64,000 bases of DNA from Dichotomicrobium thermohalophilum (GTDB taxonomy: Bacteria; Pseudomonadota; Alphaproteobacteria; Rhizobiales; Rhodomicrobiaceae), in contig NZ_QXDF01000001.1 in assembly GCF_003550175.1 (NCBI RefSeq), forward strand, positions 272,501-336,500. Direction: 5' to 3'. The translations under genes were made by a program, and so were the position numbers. The notes under the pieces were generated by a model. It ran no database searches. It was not told where the DNA came from and was given only the letters and a program-made list of their open reading frames with translations. Of this stretch, positions 19,870 to 28,425 are shown piece by piece (position 1 is the stretch's first letter; each line of letters begins with the position of its first letter).

Positions 19870-20493
19870 ATGCGTGCTGCGCGTAACATCATCGGGCTGT
19901 GTCTGGCGCTGGCCATGAGCGGCTGTGCGCTCGCCGTTAATGGCGCGCCGCCGCAGACCTATGATCTGGTCGCGCCGGAGGTCAAGCCGGTTCGCGGCCA
20001 GCCGCTACCCGTACAGCTCGTCGTCCGCACGCCCACGGCCGTCCGCGCCCTGAACACCGAGCGTATTCTCGTCCGACCGGCGCATGAGCGCATCAGCTAT
20101 TATCCGGACGCTGCGTGGAGCGATCGGCTCCCGCGGCTCATCCGCGCCCGCCTGACCGAGGCGCTGGAGGACAGCGGGCATTTCAACGCGGTCGTGACCG
20201 AGGATGACCGCGTGACAAGCGCGTATTCGCTGCAGATCGCTATCCGTGCCTTCGAGATGTCCGTGAACGGCAAGCCGCCGGAGGGGCATGTGGCGCTGTC
20301 GGCGAAGATCGTGGACGAGCGCGCCGGCAAGGTGGTGGCGAGCCGGCGTTTCGAGACGCGCGTTCGGGCGAAGTCCGATTCGGTGAGCGAAGGCGTTGCG
20401 GCAATCACCACGGCGTTCCATGATGTCAGCCGTGAGTTGATGCGCTGGATGACGAACGGCAGCCGCCGCTCGCGGCTCGGCGCGGGCTCTTAG
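19870..20493 (+). CDS. ABC-type transport auxiliary lipoprotein (PqiC-like)
   Basis: A 207-residue outer-membrane lipoprotein candidate that would complete the Mla/MCE system. The lipobox is LAMSGC with the modified Cys near residue 19. The mature part shows the ABC_trans_aux fold signature: TYDL near the start of the domain, ILVRPAHERISYYPDAAWSDRLPRLI (split over two stretches) and RLTEALEDSGHF, then FHDVSRELMRWM at the end. It follows mlaD by about 80 bases. Which lipids the complete system moves is not shown by the sequence. Confidence 0.88.
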   Translation: MRAARNIIGLCLALAMSGCALAVNGAPPQTYDLVAPEVKPVRGQPLPVQLVVRTPTAVRALNTERILVRPAHERISYYPDAAWSDRLPRLIRARLTEALEDSGHFNAVVTEDDRVTSAYSLQIAIRAFEMSVNGKPPEGHVALSAKIVDERAGKVVASRRFETRVRAKSDSVSEGVAAITTAFHDVSRELMRWMTNGSRRSRLGAGS

Positions 20494-20522
20494 GCCGCGC
20501 GACAGATTTACCGGAGAGAGCG

Positions 20523-20918
20523 ATGAATATCGGTGAGGCGGCGCGCCAGAGCGGCGTGCCGGCAAAGACCATCCGCTATTACGAGGATATCGGCCTGATC
20601 GCCGCGGCGAATCGCGGCGCGAACGGCTATCGGGATTACACCGAAAGCGACGTGGAGTTGCTGAGATTCATCCGCCACGCGCGCGCGGTCGGCTTCGGGA
20701 TCAAGGAGTGCCGCAGGCTTGTGGCGCTGTACCGCGACCCGAACCGCCACAGCCGCGACGTGAAGGCACTTGCGCAGGCGAAGATCGCCGAGATCGACCG
20801 CCGGATCGCGGAGTTCCAGCACATGCGCGGCGAGCTGGCGGCGCTGGCGGCGGCGTGTCCGGGCGATGACGATCCCGAATGCGCGATCCTGGAGGAGCTG
20901 GCCGGCGCGGGGGATTGA
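20523..20918 (+). CDS. cueR: copper(I)-responsive MerR-family regulator CueR/HmrR
   Basis: Activates copper-export genes on Cu(I) binding. The 131-residue product has the MerR helix-turn-helix (NIGEAARQSGVPAKTIRYYEDIGL, residues 2-25), the dimerisation helix, and the exact metal site of CueR: Cys112 and Cys120 flanking PGDDDPE, with Ser77 in the position diagnostic for +1 ion sensors. A GGAGAG ribosome site precedes the ATG. No copper ATPase or oxidase gene lies nearby, so its targets are elsewhere. Confidence 0.94.
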   Translation: MNIGEAARQSGVPAKTIRYYEDIGLIAAANRGANGYRDYTESDVELLRFIRHARAVGFGIKECRRLVALYRDPNRHSRDVKALAQAKIAEIDRRIAEFQHMRGELAALAAACPGDDDPECAILEELAGAGD

Positions 20919-20937
20919 GGCTCGGAGGCCGTGGACG

Positions 20938-21312
20938 TTACTGCGACCGCTTCGTGCGCGCACCTCTGGATGAATCGGCCCCGCGACGTTCATCCTCCGG
21001 CTCGCCCGCGTCCCACCGCCGCCACCGATACTCATATGACAGGTACTTCAGCCAGAGCGGTACGCCGAGAAATACTGTCATCCACGACGCCAACAGCAGG
21101 AAGATCGCTACCGGCCACGGCACTTGATCCACTGTCGCAAGCACGCCCACGAGTTCCGCCTGGGTGAGCGGCAAGCCGAGGATGGCGAAGATCAGCGACA
21201 AGGTTTTCGCGGCGACGCCCGCCGTGATCACGACGGCGGCGATGAGCGGGCCGCGGCGTACGAGCCAGCGTTGTATGCGATACTGAGGCGGCGTTGGCGT
21301 CGGCGAGATCAT
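20938..21312 (-). CDS. hypothetical small membrane protein
   Basis: A 124-residue protein not assigned to a family. Two membrane segments are predicted: about 22-46 (PLIAAVVITAGVAAKTLSL) and about 66-88 (WPVAIFLLLASWMTVFLGVP). The C-terminal tail (WRRWDAGEPEDERRGADSS) is charged and presumably cytoplasmic. It converges on cueR, with 19 bases between stops, and is not obviously part of an operon. The reading frame is open in a GC-rich background with sensible amino-acid composition, so it is probably real. Confidence 0.6.
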   Translation of the reverse strand: MISPTPTPPQYRIQRWLVRRGPLIAAVVITAGVAAKTLSLIFAILGLPLTQAELVGVLATVDQVPWPVAIFLLLASWMTVFLGVPLWLKYLSYEYRWRRWDAGEPEDERRGADSSRGARTKRSQ

Positions 21313-21465
21313 CGCCCATCCTTATCTGATCTGCAGTCAGTTGGTGAAGAGAGGCGCGTTCGCGGAAAATTCAAGTTGGTCAGGATTGGCCGCTTTGATC
21401 CACCCTAGCGGGAACCAAGAGGCGGCACCCTTTGAGCGATCAGCCTCGCGCCATATTTGAACGCG

Positions 21466-22113
21466 TCATGCTGCAAGATCCCGCCGCTCCGGGCCGGACT
21501 GCACCATCGCCATCTCTTCCGCCGGCAACGGCCCGATCAGCGCCCGCGCCTCCTCCGCCGTGCCGTTCAGCCAGCAGTCCCACTCTTCCGGCCGCGTCAG
21601 CATCACCGGCATCCGGCTCGGGTGAACCGTCGCCACGAGCGGATTGGGCTTGGTCGTCATGAAGGCGTGCACATCGACCGACACGCTCTCGCCGCCCGCG
21701 CTCAGCGGCCCGTTATAGCGCCGCCACACCCCGGCAAAGGCGAACAGCGGGCGATCCTCCCCCAGCGCGAACCAGTGCCAGGTTGCGGGCCTGCGCCCCT
21801 TCGGCTCGGCGAAGGACGTGACCGGAACGAGGCAGCGCCGGCGGCGAAAAGAGTCCGCCCAGAATGGCGAGGTCAGCTTGTCGTCGCGCATGTTGGTCAC
21901 GCGCTTGGGCGCCTTGCCCTTCATCGGCAGCGGGAAGCCCCAGCTTGAGATGACGATCTCGCGGTCGCCGTCTTCCGCGGGCCGGATCACCGGCACGGTG
22001 TTGCCCGGAAAGATCGCCGGTAGCGGCTCGAACGCCGCCGCACGGTTGTCCGACACGCCGAAGATGTCGCGCACCGCCTCGCGCGGCTTCAGCTCGCTGT
22101 AGAGATTGCACAT
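21466..22113 (-). CDS. abasic-site DNA-protein crosslink protein, HMCES/YedK (SRAP) family
   Basis: Protects abasic sites in single-stranded DNA by forming a thiazolidine link through its N-terminal cysteine. The 215-residue product retains Cys2 (exposed after Met removal), the Asn in TNMRDD, the catalytic Glu in SFAEPKG near 103-109 and the His in TVHPSRMPVML near 163-173. Length is normal. The family is historically annotated as SOS response-associated peptidase. It is not in an operon with an error-prone polymerase here. Confidence 0.92.
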   Translation of the reverse strand: MCNLYSELKPREAVRDIFGVSDNRAAAFEPLPAIFPGNTVPVIRPAEDGDREIVISSWGFPLPMKGKAPKRVTNMRDDKLTSPFWADSFRRRRCLVPVTSFAEPKGRRPATWHWFALGEDRPLFAFAGVWRRYNGPLSAGGESVSVDVHAFMTTKPNPLVATVHPSRMPVMLTRPEEWDCWLNGTAEEARALIGPLPAEEMAMVQSGPERRDLAA

Positions 22114-22149
22114 GGCTCCTACTTAATGCGCTGGTTCACCCGCGGCACC

Positions 22150-22869
22150 TCACGTCAGTTCGCGCTGGTGCGCTTCCACAAGCTCGGCCATGCTGTTGAA
22201 CACCCAGTCACAGTGCGGCCGCGCGCCGGGGTCCATGGTCGCACCGAAGCCTTCCTGATCGTGGCGGCGATAGATCCAGCAATTGGCCAGGCCGAATTGC
22301 CTGGCCGGCTGATGATCGTGGAACAGGCTCTCGGCGACGTGCAGGATCTTTTCCTTCAGGATGCCGCGCCGACCGAGCTGGGTCAGCATGTAGTCGAAAT
22401 TTCGCAGCGCCGGCTTGTAGGAGCCAATGTCCTCGGCCGTGTAGACCGCGTCAAAGGTCACGCCCAGCTTCTCATTGCTCGCGGCGAAGCTGTCGTTATC
22501 GACGTTGGAAAGCACCACGAGCCTGTAATGCTGCTTGAGGTCGCGTAACGCCTCCACCGTATCGGCGAAAACGGGCCAGTCGCGCACACTGCGCCCGTAG
22601 GCAAGTGCCTCGTCCCATGTTGCCGAAACGCCCCACTCCTCGGCTAACCGCTTGTACACCACAGCGAGTAGCCGGTCATAACGCATGTGCGGCGTCTGCG
22701 CCTGGGCGGTCGACTCGTGGTAGGCGTGACCTTGCAGAATGTCGTTGCGGGACAGTGCCTTGTCGAGTTGGTCGGTGAGGGGGCGCAGGCCCGCGATCAT
22801 GCCGCTTTCCCAATCAATGAGTGTGCCGTAAACGTCGAATGTCAGTGTGTCGAAATTGCACAGTGGCAT
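22150..22869 (-). CDS. haloacid dehalogenase, type II (HAD superfamily)
   Basis: HAD-fold hydrolase of the L-2-haloacid dehalogenase group, 239 residues from the ATG chosen here; an in-frame ATG 24 bases earlier is the alternative. The nucleophile Asp lies in TFDVYGTLIDWE, followed by VVLSNVDNDSF (motif II), the Lys of SYKPALRNFDYM (motif III) and HVAESLFHDHQPA, where the acidic motif IV is expected. Many members of this subgroup are annotated as dehalogenases without tested activity, so the substrate is open. Confidence 0.85.
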   Translation of the reverse strand: MPLCNFDTLTFDVYGTLIDWESGMIAGLRPLTDQLDKALSRNDILQGHAYHESTAQAQTPHMRYDRLLAVVYKRLAEEWGVSATWDEALAYGRSVRDWPVFADTVEALRDLKQHYRLVVLSNVDNDSFAASNEKLGVTFDAVYTAEDIGSYKPALRNFDYMLTQLGRRGILKEKILHVAESLFHDHQPARQFGLANCWIYRRHDQEGFGATMDPGARPHCDWVFNSMAELVEAHQRELT

Positions 22870-22950
22870 TGCTTTGACAGTCCTCCCCAACAACTAAAAA
22901 TTGCAGTTTTGCCAGCAGCTTAACCGACCATTGACGTATGTCCGTTCTTC

Positions 22951-22979
22951 TTGACGCCTGGGATCGGTTTCCGCACACT
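22951..22979 (+). promoter_or_regulatory. possible promoter of sorAB
   Basis: TTGACG (22951-22956), a 17-base spacer and CACACT (22974-22979) make a plausible but imperfect sigma-70 promoter. It would give a leader of about 90 bases ahead of the sulfite dehydrogenase gene, which has a strong AGGAGAGGAG ribosome site. Confidence 0.3.
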
Positions 22980-23075
22980 CCATCAATACTGGGCTGGCTG
23001 GAACAAAAATTCGTCCAACAACGTTGGCATGGGATGACGTTCCGCACACCGGCCTTTCAAAGGGAGGAGAGGAGC

Positions 23076-24389
23076 ATGACACAGCGTAAACCTGAACGCG
23101 GCATCTGTGAGCTCTATGAGCAGGATCCAGAGCGCGCGGACTGGCTGATCTTTGGCCGCGAGGCCTGCTCGGATCGGCGCGGTTTCCTCCGTGGCGCGGG
23201 GCTGGCCACCATGGCCGGCGTGGTCGGCGCGACCATCCCGTTCCATCGCAATATGCCGAGCGGCTTGATTCCCGCCGCGCTCGCCGAGGAAACGCAGGAA
23301 TTCACGATCGAAGGCAAGGACGGGCTGACCGTCCTGAATGACCGGCCGGTGAATGCGGAAACCCCCGCACACCTGCTGAACGACGATGTGACGCCAACCG
23401 CGCGGCACTTCATCCGCAACAACGGCATCCCGCCGCAGAACACCGCTGCCGAAGGCTGGACCCTGAAGATCGACGGTCTGGTCAACAACACGATGGAAAT
23501 GACCATCGACGAGTTGAAGGATCGTTTCGAGGTCGTCCGCCTCGCGCTGCAGCTCGAATGCGGCGGCAATGGCCGCGCGGCCTTCAACCCGCCGGCAAGC
23601 GGCAACCAGTGGACTGTTGGCGCCGTCGCCAACTCCGAGTGGACAGGTGTGCGTCTGCGCGACGTGTTGATGGCCGCCGGCGTCCAGCCCGATGCGGTCT
23701 ACACCGCCCATTACGGCGCCGACTCGCACCTTTCGGGCGACCCGGAGAAGGATGCGGTGTCTCGCGGTATGCCGATCTGGAAGGCGATGGATCCGGATAC
23801 GATTATCGCCTTTGAGCAGAACGGCGCTCCGATCCACCCGATGAACGGTGCCCCGCTGCGTCTCGTTGCGCCGGGTTGGCCGGGCTCGACCTCGCAGAAA
23901 TGGCTCACCCGCATCTGGATTCGTGACCAGGTGCACGACGGCCAGAAGATGGGTCCGCGCAGCTATCGCGTCCCGCGCTATCCCGTCGCGCCGGGCGAGG
24001 AGGTTCCGGACGAGGATTTCCAGATCATCGAATCCATGCCGGTCAAGTCGCTCATCACGTCGCCGAAGAGCGGCCACGTTCTGCCGGTGGATCACCGTAC
24101 GCTGGAAGTGCGCGGTCACGCCTGGGCAGGCGACGAACTCGTGACGGCGGTGGACCTGTCCACTGACTTCGGCGCCACGTGGCAGCCGGCCGAGCTGATG
24201 CCGCCGATGAACGGCCATTCGTGGCAGACCTGGCGGGCGCAACTCAACTTCCCGACAAGGGGCTACTACGAGATCTGGGCCCGCGCGACCGACAGCAAGG
24301 GGCGTATGCAGCCCTTCACGGTCAACTGGAACCCGAAAGGCTACCTCAATAACTCGATGCACCGGATCGCGGTGCGCGTGGAGGTCTAA
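23076..24389 (+). CDS. sorA: SorA-type sulfite dehydrogenase, molybdopterin catalytic subunit
   Basis: Periplasmic enzyme oxidising sulfite to sulfate and passing electrons to a c-type cytochrome. The 437-residue product has a twin-arginine signal (DRRGFLRG, Arg34-Arg35) indicating export of the folded molybdoenzyme. The Moco-ligand Cys is at 162 in ECGGNGR. The C-terminal dimerisation domain (Mo-co_dimer) starts near 320 and includes KSLITSPKSG and FGATWQPAELM. The ATG follows an ideal ribosome site. The gene is translationally coupled to the cytochrome gene (TAATG). SoxC-type sulfane dehydrogenase is the alternative, but no other sox genes are present. Confidence 0.86.
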   Translation: MTQRKPERGICELYEQDPERADWLIFGREACSDRRGFLRGAGLATMAGVVGATIPFHRNMPSGLIPAALAEETQEFTIEGKDGLTVLNDRPVNAETPAHLLNDDVTPTARHFIRNNGIPPQNTAAEGWTLKIDGLVNNTMEMTIDELKDRFEVVRLALQLECGGNGRAAFNPPASGNQWTVGAVANSEWTGVRLRDVLMAAGVQPDAVYTAHYGADSHLSGDPEKDAVSRGMPIWKAMDPDTIIAFEQNGAPIHPMNGAPLRLVAPGWPGSTSQKWLTRIWIRDQVHDGQKMGPRSYRVPRYPVAPGEEVPDEDFQIIESMPVKSLITSPKSGHVLPVDHRTLEVRGHAWAGDELVTAVDLSTDFGATWQPAELMPPMNGHSWQTWRAQLNFPTRGYYEIWARATDSKGRMQPFTVNWNPKGYLNNSMHRIAVRVEV

Positions 24390-24757
24390 TGGGAAGTGTG
24401 TTGCGGCGAGCCGTGCTCGCTCTGATGATCGGCCTCGGCGGGACTCTTCCCGCCGCGGCCCAAGACGACTATGAAGCCCTTCCCGAGGGTGAGAACAAGG
24501 ATCTTGTCTACGGCGTTTGTAGTGGCTGCCACTCGGTGAACCTCGTCATGCAACAGGGCATGACCCGCAAGAAGTGGGATTCGACGCTTGAGTGGATGTA
24601 CGAACAGCAGGGCATGCCTCGGCTCGACGAAGAGACGGAGTCCAAGGTGCTCGATTACCTGGCTGAGCACTTCAACGTTGAGCAGAAGAAAGACGGCGGG
24701 CAGCCGGACACGCCAAGTCCGTTCGGCACCGTTCGGCCGCTGATGCCGCCGCAATAA
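24389..24757 (+). CDS. sorB: cytochrome c subunit of sulfite dehydrogenase (SorB-like)
   Basis: Electron acceptor of the upstream molybdoenzyme. The 122-residue product has a Sec signal peptide ending LPAAAQ near residue 25 and a single heme-binding motif CSGCH with Cys44, Cys47 and His48. Met candidates for the sixth ligand are present downstream (for example in QQGMPRLDE). Start and upstream stop overlap by one base, so synthesis of both subunits is coupled. The assignment as SorB rests on that adjacency more than on sequence. Confidence 0.86.
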   Translation: MGSVLRRAVLALMIGLGGTLPAAAQDDYEALPEGENKDLVYGVCSGCHSVNLVMQQGMTRKKWDSTLEWMYEQQGMPRLDEETESKVLDYLAEHFNVEQKKDGGQPDTPSPFGTVRPLMPPQ

Positions 24758-24816
24758 CCTCCCGGGACGGCGTATCTGCCGGCATTCGACCACTCATTCG
24801 GACGATGACAGCAGGG

Positions 24817-26169
24817 TCACACGCCCTGCAGCTGCGCCCTGAGCCGGACGCCCGGCTCGGGGCGTATTGTCATGTGCATGACTGGCGTCGGCGGCGGCCC
24901 GGCTGGCGTGAAATTGAAGCGCGCCAGCAGGGTCGTGAGAATGATCTGCGCCTGCATCATCGCAAAGTTCGCCCCAACGCACACACGAGGCCCTGCACCG
25001 AACGGCAGATACTGGTAGCGGTCGCGCGCCTTCTTGGCTTCCGGCGCGAAATGGTCCGGGTTGAACGCCTCCGGCCGGTCCCAGAGTAGCTGATGCCGGT
25101 GCATGGCGTACATGTTAAGGAAGACCGTGTCGTTCGGCTGAATGGTGCGGTCATAGAGCTCGTCGGGCGCCAAGACATTCCGCGCCAGCAGCCCGACCGG
25201 CGGATAGAGCCGCATCGACTCTTCCAGCACCTGCTCGATGAAAGGCGCGTTCGCCAGATCGTCGGCACCAGCCGGCCGGTCGCCCACGGCCGCGCGCGCC
25301 TCGACATTGGCGCGCGTCTGCACCTCCTGATCGTGTGAGAGGAGGTGCAGCGCCCAGGCCAGCGACAGCGCGGTCGTCTCGTGCCCGGCGACAATGAAGA
25401 ACTGCATGTTGTGCAAGAGATCTGTCTCATCCATGCGTCGGCCCGTGTTCGGGTCCTCTGCGGCCAGCATGTAGTCGAGCAGGTCGCTGTCGCCGCGCGG
25501 CCCGTTTCGACGGCGCGCCTCGATCGCTTCTGCCACCATCCGGTGCATGGTCCGCACCGCGCCGCGCCCCAGGATCTCGCCGGGCCGCGGCACCCAGTAC
25601 GGCACATCAAGGAAGTCGAGCAGCGAGGCGCGGCCGACGGTCAGGAAATATCTGGTGATCGCTTCGCCATAGGCTTCGGCATCGAAATGTTCGCGACCCG
25701 ACAGCGCTACTTCGCAGATGACATCAAACGTGGCTGAGAGCATCTCGCGCACGATCTCGACGGGATGCGCGCTCTCACCGATCCGCTGCGCCGCGCGCTC
25801 AGCGGTTTTCGTCATCATCGGCGCGAGCGCCTTGACGTTGCGCGCGGTGAACACCGGCGCGATCGCCCGGCGCTGCCAGCGCCACTCGTCGCCCTCGGAG
25901 GTGAACAGGCTGCGGCCCACCGCCGGGCGCAACATGCGGATCATCACTTCGGATTTCGGGTAGTTCCCGACATTGTCGAGGAACACGCGGCGCATCCCTT
26001 CCGGCCCCTGGACCATGTGCCAGCGACCCGGCCCGGTCGTGCCCGAGACGATCTCCTGCGTGTAGGCGATCTGCGGGATAACGCTCAACGAGTTGCGCCG
26101 CGCGGCGCGCAGGCTTCCGAAGACGCCCAGCGGGCGGGCGGGCGGTTCGACGGTCGGCGGGATGTACAT
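24817..26169 (-). CDS. cytochrome P450
   Basis: Soluble heme-thiolate monooxygenase, 450 residues, with no N-terminal membrane anchor. The I-helix oxygen-activation motif AGHETT, the ExxR motif (EESMR in VLEESMRLYPP) and the heme loop FGAGPRVCVGANFA with Cys397 are intact. The PYWVPRPGE-type insert between helices F and G is a useful marker for comparison. No ferredoxin or reductase gene adjoins it, so electron donors are encoded elsewhere. The substrate is unknown; the fold-level call is secure. Confidence 0.95.
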   Translation of the reverse strand: MYIPPTVEPPARPLGVFGSLRAARRNSLSVIPQIAYTQEIVSGTTGPGRWHMVQGPEGMRRVFLDNVGNYPKSEVMIRMLRPAVGRSLFTSEGDEWRWQRRAIAPVFTARNVKALAPMMTKTAERAAQRIGESAHPVEIVREMLSATFDVICEVALSGREHFDAEAYGEAITRYFLTVGRASLLDFLDVPYWVPRPGEILGRGAVRTMHRMVAEAIEARRRNGPRGDSDLLDYMLAAEDPNTGRRMDETDLLHNMQFFIVAGHETTALSLAWALHLLSHDQEVQTRANVEARAAVGDRPAGADDLANAPFIEQVLEESMRLYPPVGLLARNVLAPDELYDRTIQPNDTVFLNMYAMHRHQLLWDRPEAFNPDHFAPEAKKARDRYQYLPFGAGPRVCVGANFAMMQAQIILTTLLARFNFTPAGPPPTPVMHMTIRPEPGVRLRAQLQGV

Positions 26170-26221
26170 GCTTCGCGGCGCTCCAGGCTGTCAGGCTCTG
26201 ACGATTATACAGCCGATGAGC

Positions 26222-27157
26222 CTAGCAGGACGAGACCCCAGCGTCGGAGCACCCCGGACGGATTGGCGCAGCTGGCCTGCTGCCCATGCCTTTTGACAGG
26301 TGCACGCCCAGCAGGCAGATGACGAAGCCCAGCGCAGCGCCAAGCGTAAGCGGCTGGCCGAACATGGCCCATGCCCAGATGGCCGTCACTGGTGGGGTCA
26401 GGTAAATCAGGCTGGAGACGCGGGTCGCCGAGGTGCGCCTCAGCGTGGCCCAGTACAGCCCGAATCCGCCCAGTGTCGAGAACAGGATGAACCACGCAAC
26501 CGCGTAGACGAATGACCAGTTCGCCTCCGGCAGGACCGACTCGCCTGCAGCGATGGCCAGCGGCAGATAGAGCACGGCGGACACCGCGCACTGGATCGTG
26601 AGCGACGACAACACCGGAACGGGGCAACTCTGCGCCTTCGCCACCAGGGTCGCCACCACGAGGCAGAGCATGCTCAGGAAAGCAAGTGCATAGGCCCAGA
26701 CCGGTGCCGCATCGACTGCACCGCTCACCGCGAGGAAGACGCCGAAGAACCCGACTCCCAAACCCAACCATTGACGCGGTGAGACAATCTCCGAGAGCAC
26801 CGTGCCGGCCAGCGCGGCTGCGGCGAGCGGTTGGAGCGCGGCGATCAGCGCGACCGTGCCGGCGGGCACGCCGAACTTGATGGCGCTGATGACCGAGGCT
26901 GTATAGCCGAACATGCCCAGCAGGCCGACGCCGGTTTGAACGGTAAGCTGCCTCCGGTCCAGCCGGGTTAAGGCCAGGACCGTGAACGGCAGTAACAAGA
27001 GCGCCAACAGCAGGAACCGCCAGAACAGCACGAGATAGATCGAGGAGGTTTCCGACGCCAGCAGGCCGCCGATGAAACCGGAACTCCAGCAGATGACGAG
27101 GCCGACCTCGAAGGCCGGGGTCGCGTCCGTTTGCCGCACGCGTTGGCGGATATTCAT
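26222..27157 (-). CDS. EamA/DMT-family transporter
   Basis: A 311-residue inner-membrane protein with ten predicted helices arranged as two EamA repeats (about 12-140 and 155-290). The repeat ends show the family motifs GTVALIAALQPLAAAALAG and SLIYLTPPVTAIWAWAMFGQP. DMT proteins of this type are usually drug/metabolite exporters. The gene is divergent from a TetR regulator. The 68-base region between them holds two copies of a palindrome, arguing that expression is repressed until an inducer, probably also the exported compound, is present (inference). Confidence 0.9.
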   Translation of the reverse strand: MNIRQRVRQTDATPAFEVGLVICWSSGFIGGLLASETSSIYLVLFWRFLLLALLLLPFTVLALTRLDRRQLTVQTGVGLLGMFGYTASVISAIKFGVPAGTVALIAALQPLAAAALAGTVLSEIVSPRQWLGLGVGFFGVFLAVSGAVDAAPVWAYALAFLSMLCLVVATLVAKAQSCPVPVLSSLTIQCAVSAVLYLPLAIAAGESVLPEANWSFVYAVAWFILFSTLGGFGLYWATLRRTSATRVSSLIYLTPPVTAIWAWAMFGQPLTLGAALGFVICLLGVHLSKGMGSRPAAPIRPGCSDAGVSSC

Positions 27158-27171
27158 GACCGGACTCCCAT

Positions 27172-27189
27172 GTAAAGCGATCGTTCTAC
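27172..27189. promoter_or_regulatory. TetR operator, copy 1
   Basis: Imperfect 18-bp palindrome GTAAAGCGATCGTTCTAC with the core CGATCG and GTA/TAC ends. It is an exact copy of the site 26 bases to the right and overlaps the predicted transcription start of the leftward EamA gene. Confidence 0.65.
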
Positions 27190-27218
27190 TTGCGTGTGTA
27201 AAGCGATCGTTCTACACT
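27190..27218 (+). promoter_or_regulatory. promoter of the tetR gene, giving a leaderless message
   Basis: TTGCGT (27190-27195), 17-base spacer and TACACT (27213-27218). The expected transcription start falls at or one base before the ATG of the regulator, and no Shine-Dalgarno sequence precedes that ATG, consistent with a leaderless mRNA. It interleaves with the divergent promoter. Confidence 0.5.
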
Positions 27219-27223
27219 GTCAA
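27195..27223 (-). promoter_or_regulatory. promoter of the EamA gene
   Basis: On the minus strand, a consensus TTGACA -35 (27223-27218), a 17-base spacer and TACACA (27200-27195). Operator copy 2 fills the spacer and copy 1 covers the start site, so bound repressor would block it. Confidence 0.55.
27198..27215. promoter_or_regulatory. TetR operator, copy 2
   Basis: Second exact copy of the 18-bp palindrome. It sits in the spacers of both divergent promoters, where a bound TetR dimer would repress its own gene and the exporter at once. Confidence 0.65.
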
Positions 27224-27225
27224 TC

Positions 27226-27744
27226 ATGGATTCGACCAAGGCCAGAATCGCTGCGAAACTCGAAGAGGCGTTCGCCGAGCAGGGGTTCGCGGAGCCGGGT
27301 GTGGATGACCTGCGCACGGCTGCCGGCGTCAGCCTGCGCACGCTCTACAAGTATTTTCCTTCACGCTCGGACATGGTGATTGGCGCGCTCAACAACCGGC
27401 ACGCCCGCTATGTGGCGTTCTTGTTCGCTGATCTGCCGGAAGACCCGGAGGCGGCCCTCGATACCGTTTTCGACCGGGTCGGCGAATGGATGCGGACCAG
27501 ATCGCCGACCGGCTGCATGTTTCACGGAGCAGTTGCCGCTCACCCGAGGAATGAGGCACTGGCCGAGATGCTCGGTCGGAACAAGAAGGACATCGCCGCG
27601 CGTATGGCCGAGGCGGGCGACCTGCCTGAGCGGGAGGACGAGTTGCTGCTGCTGCATGAGGGGCTTACGCAGGGCTTCACCCTCATGCGTGAGCGCGCCG
27701 TGGAGTGTGCGAAGGCGTTGGCGAAGCGCCTGAGAACGGACTAG
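27226..27744 (+). CDS. TetR/AcrR-family transcriptional regulator
   Basis: A 172-residue repressor with an N-terminal helix-turn-helix (about 8-50: FAEPGVDDLRTAAGVSLRTLYKYFPSRSDMV, given here across its two helices) and a ligand-binding C-terminal domain with the recurring GCMFHGAVAAHPRNEAL segment seen in several TetR subfamilies. The N-terminus is short, starting only a few residues before the first helix. Divergent position and duplicated operators identify the EamA exporter as the likely target, with autoregulation. Confidence 0.9.
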   Translation: MDSTKARIAAKLEEAFAEQGFAEPGVDDLRTAAGVSLRTLYKYFPSRSDMVIGALNNRHARYVAFLFADLPEDPEAALDTVFDRVGEWMRTRSPTGCMFHGAVAAHPRNEALAEMLGRNKKDIAARMAEAGDLPEREDELLLLHEGLTQGFTLMRERAVECAKALAKRLRTD

Positions 27745-27747
27745 GTG

Positions 27748-28425
27748 CTACTCCGAAAGCCCTTCGAGCGCGGCGCTGACCGCTTCGAGCTTGTGCTCCA
27801 GATGCAGCTTGAGGATCGCGGCGAGGCGCTGGCCGTCCCGCGCCTTGAGCGCGTCGTTGATCTCTTCGTGCTCGGCCATCGCCTGGTCCCAGCGCGAACG
27901 GGAGATGTTGGCGAAGTAGCGCGCCCGGCGGACTCGGCTGGCGAGGCTCATCTGCATCTGGCGCAACGTCGGATTGCGCGCGGCGGCGGCGATAGCGTCG
28001 TGGATCTGCTCGTTCAGCCGGAAATAAGGCGTGCGCTCCCCCGCGGCATGATGCGCGGCCATGCGGTCATGCAGTTGCGCGATATGCGCGATCTCTTCAT
28101 CCGTGGCGTTGGCGCAGGCCAGTTCTCCCGCAAGCGATTCCAGTGCGCCGATGACTGGGAACGCTTCCTCAATGTCGGAGCGGGTCAGCTTCGAGACCGC
28201 CGCGCCGCGGTTCGGGGTCAGGATCACGAAGCCCTCGCTGGCCAGAACCTTCAGCGCCTCCCGCAGCGGCGTGCGCGACACGTTGAACGCCTCGCACAGT
28301 TCGCGTTCAGGGATTTTTGCGCCCGGCTCCAGTTCGCCCTGCACGATCATCTCGCGCACCCGGTCCGCCAGCTCGGCGTGCAGCGAGCGGCGCTGAATCG
28401 GTGTCGGCCCCTCAAGCGTTGCCAT
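27748..28425 (-). CDS. GntR-family regulator, FadR/FCD subfamily
   Basis: A 225-residue regulator with a winged helix-turn-helix at about 15-75 (ELCEAFNVSRTPLREALKVLASEGFV) and an all-helical FCD ligand domain. The metal/ligand-binding His residues of FCD are present in the FRLNEQIHDAI, Asn/Arg-rich and AEHEEINDAL blocks. FCD regulators usually sense organic acids. It overlaps the end of the FAD/Fe-S dehydrogenase gene by 14 bases, so both are made from one message; a candidate operator lies upstream of that gene. Confidence 0.92.
   Translation of the reverse strand: MATLEGPTPIQRRSLHAELADRVREMIVQGELEPGAKIPERELCEAFNVSRTPLREALKVLASEGFVILTPNRGAAVSKLTRSDIEEAFPVIGALESLAGELACANATDEEIAHIAQLHDRMAAHHAAGERTPYFRLNEQIHDAIAAAARNPTLRQMQMSLASRVRRARYFANISRSRWDQAMAEHEEINDALKARDGQRLAAILKLHLEHKLEAVSAALEGLSE

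Noticed and set aside
22983-24362. 459-codon antisense frame opposite the sulfite dehydrogenase gene
   Set aside because: The sense strand encodes a complete Tat-exported molybdoenzyme; the antisense product matches nothing recognisable.
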